NCBI GenBank assembly: GCA_003222755.1
Contig: QHXA01000596.1
Location: 1 to 5,304 of the forward strand
Origin: Acidobacteriota bacterium
GTDB taxonomy: Bacteria > Acidobacteriota > Terriglobia > 20CM-2-55-15
DNA length: 5,304 bases
Direction of reading: 5' to 3'
Below the pieces are notes generated by a model, which did not search any database, had not been told where the DNA came from, and was given only the letters and a program-made list of their open reading frames with translations. A program made the translations under genes and the position numbers. Shown here one piece after another: positions 1 through 5,304 of this stretch (its first letter is position 1; every line of letters begins with the position of its first letter).

Positions 1-600
1 GAAAAGCTTCCAATTCGATCGGAGATCAATGGTAAGACTGCGGCGCCAATTCGATACACCCGGCCACCATATAACGAGACCTGTCAAACACAGGATAGTG
101 AACAGAATGGCGCCGATGCCGTTCACGCGGCGTCCTTTCTCGCCATTGAGCAGGTCGTCGTGCAGGGAAGCCAGCCACACGATGAATCGCACCATCGCCG
201 GGTCCGGCGGCCCGAGATCCTTTCCCGTATACGGATCGAAAAGGCGGTGCACGGCTCTTCCTCCCGCATCCCGGCTCAACCAGATTTCCACAGCCTGCTC
301 CGGTCTTTTCGCAGGCCACACATTGGTAACCGTGTAAGTGGGAAATGCACGAGTAGCCGTTGTCTTGAGTTGATCGTCAGTGAGGCGCTCACCAGTCACC
401 GAGACGGTCACCTGCGGTCTGGAAAACATCTTGTGCAACTCGACGCGGAAAACCAGGACACTACCTGTAACGCTGATGACGATCAGGTAAATGCCGGCGG
501 CGATGCCGCTCCAGAGATGAACCTGGAACAGCGCTCTTCGCGCCCACACACCTTGCGGGCGCCGCAACAACCGTTCGGGAAGAGAAAAGCGATAGCTCAC
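1..600 (-). CDS. PepSY-associated TM helix protein (PiuB-like), 5' part; C-terminus beyond left edge
   Basis: Reading leftwards from a GTG at 600-598 there are 200 codons without a stop up to the window edge. The N-terminus is short and basic, followed by FQVHLW (residues 25-30, His28) and a first membrane helix at about 31-51. A periplasmic-type segment follows at about 52-135 and includes FDPYTGKDLG (121-130). Next come LHDDLLNGEKGRR (146-158, His147) and a second helix at about 161-180 ending in WWPG. This order and the two helix-associated histidines are typical of the PepSY_TM family, inner-membrane proteins such as PiuB and FoxB linked to siderophore-iron reduction; members are usually about 360-500 residues, so roughly half is visible. 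The GTG start is chosen because AAGGA lies 5 nt upstream and because it overlaps the stop of the OPT gene (GTGA). The reading frame stays open further upstream, so an earlier start cannot be fully excluded. The family call is firm; the substrate is unknown. Confidence 0.88.
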   Translation of the reverse strand, partial: MSYRFSLPERLLRRPQGVWARRALFQVHLWSGIAAGIYLIVISVTGSVLVFRVELHKMFSRPQVTVSVTGERLTDDQLKTTATRAFPTYTVTNVWPAKRPEQAVEIWLSRDAGGRAVHRLFDPYTGKDLGPPDPAMVRFIVWLASLHDDLLNGEKGRRVNGIGAILFTILCLTGLVIWWPGVSNWRRSLTIDLRSNWKLF

Positions 601-2999
601 CGTGTTCCTTGCGCGTATGGCCTGGGTTTCAAGAGAAGCTCGCGCCCCACCAGGTACAGGACGACCGTCAGCACAACAAGAGGAATCAGGCCCAACAAAT
701 CCGAGTACGACCCTTCGAAAAACGGGTTGTTGTTGGTTGCCCATTCTTCGAACCCTCGGAGTCTGGCAGTGACTCCCCCGCTCAAATTGAGGAAGCTATA
801 GACCACGCCTGCGAGAGTGGCGCCCGCAATGTAACCCGACGCCAACAGCACGCCTGGACTTTGATCCGTTTTGGCCGCCATCTCGTCCTGCGTTAGGTTT
901 TGGTTTTCGGGCTTCGCTCGGAGATAACGATCAACTCCCCATCGCACCATCCCGCCAACAAAAATCGGCGATGACGATGAGAGCGGAAGATACATACCAA
1001 CAGCAAAGGCAAGCGAGGGGATGCCGCTCAGTTCGAGCACAATCGAGGTCATCACACCCAACAGCACCAAGCCCCAAGGCAATTGACCGCTAAGAATGCC
1101 TTTAATGATGTAGGACATCAGCGTCGCTTTCGGCGCCGTGAATTTGGCAACAGTCTGATTGCTGTTGGGTAGCTTATCGTACACGCCATTGATGCCCGGA
1201 TCGGCGAGATACACAGGCACGCCTTGGTCATTTACCAGATACCGTCCCGCAGGCCCATTTTCTGTCGTGGTTTTGTGAACAACATAATAGGAGTTCGGAT
1301 CGTTTGCGGCTTGCGGCCCCTGCACCCTGTCTCGTTTCGATTGATCGCCGTCCTTTAGGAACTCGTCCGGTGTGAAACGGAACCCGGGCTGGAACTTGAA
1401 GTCTTTGTTTCCCGCAACCTGTACGTAAACGGTGCCGGACTGGTTCATGGTGAGGAGAATCGGGCCAAGCACTAGAGCGGAAGCGAGCGCTCCTACGAGA
1501 ATCGCAATTTGTTGCAACTTCGGCGTGGAGCCAACGAGAAATCCGGTTTTCAGATCCTGCGATGTGGTGCCGCCGTTTGAGGCCGCGATGCAGACGATGC
1601 CGCCGATCGATAATGCCGTTACAAAATACGGTGGCGCTGTCCAGCCAATGATCAAGAACACGAGACACGTGAGCAATAGCGTAGCGACCGTCATGCCGGA
1701 AATCGGGTTCGATGACGACCCGATCTCACCAGTTAGTCGTGACGACACCGTGACGAACAGGAATCCGAAAGCCACAATCAGCAGCGCCCCGAGGATGTTT
1801 CCGCGGAGATTGAGCTGCGGGACAATCATGATCGCCAGCAGTAAAGCGATGATTCCGCCAAGAACGAATTTCATCGAAAGGTCTTGATCCGTTCGCGGGG
1901 CGCCGGCTGTTACCGCCCTTGTTGCGCGCAGGTCGGCAAGGCCGCCCTTCAAGCCGCTCCAGATCACGGGTAATGAGCGGATCAGACTGATAATGCCGCC
2001 GGCCGCCACAGCTCCGGCGCCGATATAGAGGACATACGCCTTCTGAATTTGAGAAACGCTCATGTCTTTGATCAGATTTGCTGTCTCAGGCGCCAGCGGC
2101 GTGGCCCAGCCACTGCCGAAGTATTTGATGGCCGGGATCAGAACCAGGTACGACAACACACCGCCGCCAACCATAATCGAGGCGATACGCGGGCCAATGA
2201 TGTAACCGACGCCGAGGAGTGCCGGATTATTTTCGATCGAGACGGAGCCAGCTTCAAATGGACGTCCAAAGACTTTCGTCGGGTATTCTTTCCAGGTCTT
2301 CCAGATCGACTGAATACCGTAATAAAGGAAGCCGATGGCGAATCCCGACAGAATCGTTTTGCCGCCAGCGGTTGCTTGATCGACTACGCCACGGTGGCGC
2401 GTATCCTGCATTGCCGCAGTGCGCGATTCCTCCGATGCGCCGGCCTTGAGAACTTCCGCGCAGGCCGTGCCTTCCGGGTATTTGAGCTGCCCATGCTGCG
2501 CAACGATCAAGGCCCGGCGCAGCGGAATCATCATCAGAATTCCAAGCAGTCCGCCCAGGATGGACACCAGGATCACGCGTGTCAATTCGAGATCGAACCC
2601 AAGAATCAAGATTGCCGGCATCGTGACACCGATGCCAAAAGCAATCGATTCGCCCGCCGAACCTGCAGTCTGGACAATGTTATGTTCGAGGATTGTGGCA
2701 TCGCGCATTCCGAGCTTGGAAAGCAATCGGAAGAAGGTGATCGAAATGACAGCAACAGGAATCGAGGCGCTGACGGTGAGTCCGACTTTCAGAACCAGGT
2801 ACAGAGAGGAAGCGCCAAAGACAATGCCCAACAACGTGCCAATAATAAGCGGGAGCGGCGTCAGCTCTCGCAATCGGACACCGGCCGGGATGAACGACCG
2901 AAACGCGGCCACAGGCACGGGCTCATTGACGATACTGACCCGATCCAGGTTTTCCTTGCCTACCGGTATTCCATTCATTCCGCCGGCTTCTGTAGACAT
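597..2999 (-). CDS. OPT-family oligopeptide / metal-chelate transporter
   Basis: A complete 800-residue polytopic inner-membrane protein. OPT transporters are secondary, probably proton-coupled, carriers of oligopeptides or, in the YSL branch, metal chelates. Blocks typical of the bacterial OPT group are all present: EHNIVQTAGSAGESIAFG (105-122), YPEGTACAEVL (174-184), GVGYIIGPRIASIMVGGG (263-280), GSSSNPISGM (427-436), SNGGTTSQDLKTGFLVG (474-490) and LELSGIPSLAFAVGMYLPLS (655-674). Many hydrophobic helices span about 48-510 and 625-790. They are interrupted by one long hydrophilic loop at about 518-622, rich in Asp, Lys, Asn and Gly, which probably faces one side of the membrane. The ATG at 2999-2997 is favoured over Met8 because AAAGGA lies 8 nt upstream. 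No internal stop or frameshift is seen, so the gene looks intact. Its stop overlaps the PepSY-TM start downstream. The family is near certain; whether the cargo is peptide or metal chelate cannot be read from sequence. Confidence 0.95.
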   Translation of the reverse strand: MSTEAGGMNGIPVGKENLDRVSIVNEPVPVAAFRSFIPAGVRLRELTPLPLIIGTLLGIVFGASSLYLVLKVGLTVSASIPVAVISITFFRLLSKLGMRDATILEHNIVQTAGSAGESIAFGIGVTMPAILILGFDLELTRVILVSILGGLLGILMMIPLRRALIVAQHGQLKYPEGTACAEVLKAGASEESRTAAMQDTRHRGVVDQATAGGKTILSGFAIGFLYYGIQSIWKTWKEYPTKVFGRPFEAGSVSIENNPALLGVGYIIGPRIASIMVGGGVLSYLVLIPAIKYFGSGWATPLAPETANLIKDMSVSQIQKAYVLYIGAGAVAAGGIISLIRSLPVIWSGLKGGLADLRATRAVTAGAPRTDQDLSMKFVLGGIIALLLAIMIVPQLNLRGNILGALLIVAFGFLFVTVSSRLTGEIGSSSNPISGMTVATLLLTCLVFLIIGWTAPPYFVTALSIGGIVCIAASNGGTTSQDLKTGFLVGSTPKLQQIAILVGALASALVLGPILLTMNQSGTVYVQVAGNKDFKFQPGFRFTPDEFLKDGDQSKRDRVQGPQAANDPNSYYVVHKTTTENGPAGRYLVNDQGVPVYLADPGINGVYDKLPNSNQTVAKFTAPKATLMSYIIKGILSGQLPWGLVLLGVMTSIVLELSGIPSLAFAVGMYLPLSSSSPIFVGGMVRWGVDRYLRAKPENQNLTQDEMAAKTDQSPGVLLASGYIAGATLAGVVYSFLNLSGGVTARLRGFEEWATNNNPFFEGSYSDLLGLIPLVVLTVVLYLVGRELLLKPRPYAQGTR
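606..610 (-). promoter_or_regulatory. Ribosome binding site for the GTG start of the PepSY-TM gene
   Basis: On the minus strand AAGGA lies 5 nt before GTG at 600-598, inside the last codons of the OPT gene. It decides the start of a gene that has no nearby ATG and supports translation by ribosomes finishing the OPT gene. Confidence 0.7.
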
Positions 3000-3102
3000 C
3001 TATCCGTTCCTTTACAAGAAGTTCTGAGTTCTCTCCCGTATTCTAAGGCAGGTTGAGAGGCATAACGCGAGGTATTCTACTGTACCGGCGGTATCCATTT
3101 TT
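3000..3102. promoter_or_regulatory. Divergent promoter region between OPT operon and aldo/keto reductase
   Basis: This stretch must carry the start signals for the leftward OPT-PepSY operon and possibly for the rightward reductase. On the minus strand TAGAAT occurs twice as a possible -10 box, each inside the 8-mer TAGAATAC (plus-strand positions 3038-3045 and 3072-3079). Neither copy has a good -35 box at normal spacing. On the plus strand TTGAGA (3053-3058) and TCTACT (3076-3081), 17 nt apart, could form a weak promoter for the reductase, which would place the stem-loops at 3103-3214 in its leader. These are eye-matched hexamers only. Confidence 0.3.
3008..3013 (-). promoter_or_regulatory. 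Ribosome binding site of the OPT transporter gene
   Basis: AAAGGA on the minus strand sits 8 nt before the ATG at 2999-2997. It favours this Met over the in-frame Met eight codons in. Confidence 0.65.
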
Positions 3103-3123
3103 GCGCACGCCGGAGGCGTGCGC
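3103..3123. repeat. Stem-loop 1: perfect 9-bp inverted repeat, GGA loop
   Basis: GCGCACGCC (3103-3111) pairs exactly with GGCGTGCGC (3115-3123) around the 3-nt loop GGA. No T-run follows, so it does not look like an intrinsic terminator. It is the first of three closely spaced hairpins. Confidence 0.75.
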
Positions 3124-3134
3124 CAGTAAATTAG

Positions 3135-3172
3135 CCGGGGGTTAAGCGAGCGGGAGCGAGCGCAACCCCCGG
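3135..3172. repeat. Stem-loop 2: perfect 9-bp inverted repeat with repetitive 20-nt loop
   Basis: CCGGGGGTT (3135-3143) pairs exactly with AACCCCCGG (3164-3172). The stem can extend outward by G-T, A-T and T-G pairs. The loop contains AGCGAGCG twice (3145-3152 and 3155-3162) separated by GG. Long GC-rich palindromes with an internally repeated loop are common in dispersed intergenic elements of the REP type. That class is inferred; only the structure is seen. Confidence 0.75.
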
Positions 3173-3194
3173 TTGTGTTCAAACCAAAGACAGC

Positions 3195-3214
3195 CGCACC
3201 CTGGAAAGGGTGCG
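3195..3214. repeat. Stem-loop 3: perfect 8-bp inverted repeat with GGAA tetraloop
   Basis: CGCACCCT (3195-3202) pairs exactly with AGGGTGCG (3207-3214) around GGAA, a GNRA-type tetraloop, which points to a structure made in RNA. It ends 10 nt before the GGAGGG ribosome binding site of the reductase gene, close enough to influence translation if it is transcribed. Confidence 0.75.
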
Positions 3215-3224
3215 AGGAAGTCTT

Positions 3225-3230
3225 GGAGGG
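3225..3230 (+). promoter_or_regulatory. Ribosome binding site of the aldo/keto reductase gene
   Basis: GGAGGG lies 5 nt before the ATG at 3236. The reading frame is open upstream to an ATG at 3173, but that start would lie within the end of stem-loop 2's stem extension and would add residues unlike the family. This strong site settles the start at 3236. Confidence 0.8.
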
Positions 3231-3235
3231 TTTCG

Positions 3236-4195
3236 ATGCAATACAACAGGCTGGGCGACACAGGACTAATCGTTTCGCGACTGGCATTCGGGGCAATGAC
3301 GTTCGGTTCAGCGAAGGGCACCGTATTCGAGGCCATCTCGAAAGTGGATCAAAAACTTGCCGGACAATCGGAAGAGTTCCTCGCCAGGGCATTGGGCAGC
3401 CGGCGGAAGGATGTCGTGATCTCAACAAAAGTGGGTTTCCGCAGCGGCGAAGCACTCCTTCATCAGGGTCTGTCGCGCCATCACATCCTTGCTTCGGCGG
3501 AGGAGAGTTTGCGCCGCCTCGGAACCGATTACATCGATATTTATCTCGTTCATCGCTTTGATCCCTACACGCCTGTTGACGAAACCGCTGAAGCTCTCGA
3601 TAGCCTCGTCACATCCGGCAAGGTCCGTTATGCCGGATTTTCGAATTGGCCGGCTTGGGCCGCGGCGAAAACTCTTGGCCTCCAGCGAGAACACGGATGG
3701 GCACGCTTCAAGGCTGCGGAGCTGTACTATTCGCTCGTCGGCCGCGACCTCGAGCATGAGCTCGTACCATTCGTTCAGGACGCCGGCATCGGCGTGCTCG
3801 TCTGGAGTCCGCTGGCAGGCGGTTTTCTAAGCGGCAAATATACTCGCGAGAATCCTAAAGGTGACGGCGGGCGGCTCACCGGCTTCGACATGCTGCCATA
3901 CGACAAAGAGAAGGGCCATCAAATCGTCGATCGCCTCCGCGCCATCGGCGCAGAGTATCGAGCAACGCCAGCCCAGGTCGCGATCGCATGGGTGCTGAGC
4001 AAACCGTTTGTCAGTTCCGTCCTTTTGGGAGCGAACAATCTCGCGCAGCTCCCGGACAATCTCGGCGCCGCCGATCTCAAACTTCGGCCGGAAGACTTAG
4101 TAAGTCTGGACGAATTCACCGCGCCACCGCCGACGTATCCGAACTACTTCAATGCGCGCGTCGTGGATGAGCCGGTGCGGAAAGCGCTGCAGTGA
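3236..4195 (+). CDS. Aldo/keto reductase with catalytic Asp/Tyr segment missing
   Basis: A 319-residue member of the aldo/keto reductase superfamily, (beta/alpha)8-barrel NAD(P)H oxidoreductases of the cytoplasm. It opens with the typical MQYNRLGDTGLIVSRLAFGAMTFG-like strand. It retains the catalytic Lys (STK, Lys65), the catalytic His (LVHR, His106), GFSNW (134-138), WSPLAGGFLSGKY (190-202) and a C-terminal nucleotide-binding stretch around VLLGANNLAQLPDNL (262-276). What is absent is the block expected between KVDQKLA (36-42) and GQSEEFLARALG (43-54). In relatives this block holds helix alpha-1 and strand beta-2 with the DTAxxY-type motif that supplies the catalytic Asp and Tyr. The protein is about 25-30 residues shorter than the usual 345-350 or so, and no frameshift or stop marks the gap. 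It is therefore either an in-frame deletion that inactivated the enzyme, a repurposed protein, or an assembly error. Family membership is certain; activity is doubtful. Confidence 0.93.
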   Translation: MQYNRLGDTGLIVSRLAFGAMTFGSAKGTVFEAISKVDQKLAGQSEEFLARALGSRRKDVVISTKVGFRSGEALLHQGLSRHHILASAEESLRRLGTDYIDIYLVHRFDPYTPVDETAEALDSLVTSGKVRYAGFSNWPAWAAAKTLGLQREHGWARFKAAELYYSLVGRDLEHELVPFVQDAGIGVLVWSPLAGGFLSGKYTRENPKGDGGRLTGFDMLPYDKEKGHQIVDRLRAIGAEYRATPAQVAIAWVLSKPFVSSVLLGANNLAQLPDNLGAADLKLRPEDLVSLDEFTAPPPTYPNYFNARVVDEPVRKALQ

Positions 4196-4233
4196 ACTGG
4201 GCATGGTCGAAGCAGTGGACGGCGTAAGGCGGT

Positions 4234-4268
4234 CGAAGGCGCGAAGGCGCCCGGCAACCAGGCAACCA
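4234..4268. repeat. Two adjacent 8-bp tandem duplications
   Basis: CGAAGGCG is repeated head to tail at 4234-4241 and 4242-4249. Four bases later GGCAACCA is repeated at 4253-4260 and 4261-4268, followed by a partial third match. GGTCGAAG also occurs at 4205-4212 and 4231-4238. They lie in the non-coding gap between the reductase and the kinase and look like replication-slippage products. Confidence 0.7.
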
Positions 4269-4275
4269 GGGCAAA

Positions 4276-4307
4276 TTGCTGCACCGCGGTGCCCAGTCGT
4301 GTAAAAT
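4276..4307 (+). promoter_or_regulatory. Possible promoter and palindromic operator for the kinase gene
   Basis: TAAAAT at 4302-4307 is a fair -10 box 36 nt before the kinase ATG. TTGCTG at 4276-4281 could be a poor -35 box, but the 20-nt spacing is long. Between them lies the perfect 12-bp palindrome GCACCGCGGTGC (4281-4292), well placed for a dimeric repressor or activator. A run of six T (4316-4321) follows but has no adjoining stem, so it is not called a terminator. The placement is suggestive only. Confidence 0.35.
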
Positions 4308-4343
4308 AGGGTCGCTTTTTTGCACCGAAGTGAGTAAAAACCA

Positions 4344-5304
4344 ATGCAAGACTCGGATCGTACGTTAGGCTCCAACCGTACGTTTGGCGCGCCTGATGAC
4401 GCTTCCACCCTGATACCTACTGAACAAGTGGAAACGCTCCCACCTGGCACTATCCTGGCGGGACGTTATCAGATCGTCGACCTGCTGGGTGTCGGCGGCA
4501 TGGGCGCGGTATACAAGGCCTTCGACCGTCAACTTACGCGCATCGTTGCCCTAAAGACGATCCTTCCAGAAATGGCGTCGACTCCGACGGCGCTGAAACG
4601 ATTCAAGCAGGAAGTGCTCCTCGCACAATCCATCGTCCACAAAAACGTCGTCCGAATCTTTGATATTGGTGAGGACGGACCGACGAAGTTCATCACCATG
4701 GACTTCATCGACGGTGTGGACTTGAAGAGTCTGATTTCGGAGCGAGGCAAATTGCCGCCTGCCGAGGCTGCCGGAATCCTTCGTCGGGTTTGCCAGGGCC
4801 TTGAAGCCGCGCACGCTGCGGGTGTCGTGCATCGCGATTTGAAGCCGCAGAACATCATGATTGACAAAGAGGGGCATATCGTCGTGATGGACTTCGGCAT
4901 CGCCCACTCGGGCCAATCGCGCGGCGTCACGCAGACCGGTTCTTTCCTCGGCACTCCCGAATACATGTCGCCCGAGCAGGCAAAAACAGAGAACGTGGAT
5001 GCCCGCTCCGACATCTTCTCGGTCGGGTTGATCTTCTACGAATTGCTGACCGGGAAGTTGCCGTTCCAGGGGAAGACCGTGCTGGAGACGATGTTCAAGC
5101 GCACAACGGAACGCGCGATTCCGCCGGCTGAAATTGATAAGACGGTTCCGAAAGGCGCCAATGACATTGTCAACAAATGTCTCCAGATCGAACGCGAGCA
5201 GCGGTACCAAAGCGTCACGGAACTCTTGGAGGATCTGGAAACGTTCGATCCAACCAAGAAGGTTGGGGCGGCCGAACGCGCGAAAGCGCGGTTGAGAAGA
5301 GCCT
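4344..5304 (+). CDS. Hanks-type serine/threonine protein kinase, N-terminal 320 residues; continues past right edge
   Basis: A eukaryotic-like Ser/Thr kinase that transfers phosphate from ATP to Ser/Thr of target proteins. All catalytic landmarks are present: glycine loop GVGGMG (49-54), VALK with ATP-anchoring Lys71, a probable helix-C Glu90, HRDLKPQN (163-170, catalytic Asp165), DFG (183-185, Mg-binding Asp183), GTPEYMSPEQ (203-212) closing the activation loop, DIFSVG (223-228) and the late RYQS Arg287. The activation loop holds several Thr/Ser (Thr196, Thr198, Ser200, Thr204), and the HRD form implies activation by autophosphorylation. The domain spans about 42-300, after a 40-residue Thr/Ser-rich N-tail. 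A basic segment (303-320) leads off the edge; in relatives this often precedes a membrane helix and a sensor or repeat domain, which cannot be seen here. The ATG is fixed by an in-frame TAA at 4335-4337 just upstream. The Shine-Dalgarno match is weak (GAAGTGAG, about 9 nt away). Confidence 0.95.
   Translation, partial: MQDSDRTLGSNRTFGAPDDASTLIPTEQVETLPPGTILAGRYQIVDLLGVGGMGAVYKAFDRQLTRIVALKTILPEMASTPTALKRFKQEVLLAQSIVHKNVVRIFDIGEDGPTKFITMDFIDGVDLKSLISERGKLPPAEAAGILRRVCQGLEAAHAAGVVHRDLKPQNIMIDKEGHIVVMDFGIAHSGQSRGVTQTGSFLGTPEYMSPEQAKTENVDARSDIFSVGLIFYELLTGKLPFQGKTVLETMFKRTTERAIPPAEIDKTVPKGANDIVNKCLQIEREQRYQSVTELLEDLETFDPTKKVGAAERAKARLRRA
4359..4388 (+). repeat. Imperfect 18-bp coding repeat in the kinase N-tail
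   Basis: CGTACGTTAGGC (4359-4370) recurs as CGTACGTTTGGC (4377-4388), 18 nt apart with one mismatch. In the protein this gives the near-repeat RTLGSN / RTFGAP (residues 6-17), each with a Thr after Arg, outside the catalytic domain. Confidence 0.6.

Noticed and set aside
26..319. 97-codon minus-strand open frame with an ATG start in the first 320 bases
   Set aside because: It is in a different frame from the PepSY-TM protein, whose family motifs lie in the frame starting at GTG 600; this one shows no domain.
160..801. 213-codon plus-strand open frame across the PepSY/OPT junction
   Set aside because: Opposite two well-supported minus-strand genes, no family features, low-complexity basic composition.
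2049..3056. 335-codon open frame on the plus strand opposite the OPT gene
   Set aside because: Composition rich in Arg, Asn, His and Gln with no recognisable domain; it is antisense to a strongly conserved gene and has the look of a shadow frame.
3173..3235. Upstream ATG extending the reductase by 21 residues
   Set aside because: The added residues are unlike the family, run through stem-loop 3, and the strong GGAGGG site fits the ATG at 3236.
4238..4251. GGCGC/GCGCC hairpin after the reductase as a terminator
   Set aside because: Only a 5-bp stem, produced by the tandem duplication, and no T-run follows it.
4311..4321. T-run before the kinase as an intrinsic terminator
   Set aside because: No stable stem adjoins the six T; it lies downstream of a likely -10 box, so it is more likely leader sequence.
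4551..5210. 219-codon minus-strand open frame opposite the kinase
   Set aside because: The plus-strand frame carries every kinase motif; the antisense frame has no recognisable features.
1..5304. Search by eye for tRNA, rRNA, CRISPR, transposase or phage genes
   Set aside because: Nothing matching was seen on either strand; coding genes fill most of the window.

Overview
This window looks like ordinary chromosomal DNA from a moderately GC-rich, free-living bacterium. A full-length OPT-family transporter, a PepSY-associated membrane protein and a Hanks-type Ser/Thr kinase together fit Acidobacteriota or a related soil phylum. That assignment is inferred from protein style only, because the window holds no rRNA or other marker gene. 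No phage, insertion sequence, tRNA, CRISPR array or toxin-antitoxin gene was seen.

Layout, left to right. Positions 1-600, minus strand, hold the first 200 codons of a PepSY-associated transmembrane protein (PiuB-like) that runs off the left edge; it starts at GTG. Positions 597-2999, minus strand, hold a complete 800-residue OPT-family transporter. Its stop overlaps the PepSY start as GTGA, so the two form a tight, probably translationally coupled operon read leftwards. Positions 3000-3235 are the divergent intergenic region, with a run of three perfect stem-loops (3103-3214) just upstream of the next gene. Positions 3236-4195, plus strand, hold an aldo/keto reductase that keeps its reading frame but lacks the segment expected to carry the catalytic Asp and Tyr. 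Positions 4196-4343 are a short intergenic region with two 8-bp tandem duplications, a 12-bp palindrome and a possible -10 box. Positions 4344-5304, plus strand, hold the N-terminal 320 residues of a Ser/Thr protein kinase with a complete catalytic domain, continuing past the right edge.

How the genes may work together. The OPT transporter would import oligopeptides or peptide-like metal chelates across the inner membrane. A PepSY-TM partner made from the same mRNA hints at reductive release of a chelated metal, as proposed for PiuB/FoxB-type proteins; this is inference. The reductase and the kinase are on the opposite strand and have no evident link to the transport pair. The observations most worth following are the missing catalytic block in the reductase, the triple-hairpin element, and the OPT-PepSY coupling. 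I found no convincing sign of a wholly new multi-gene system.
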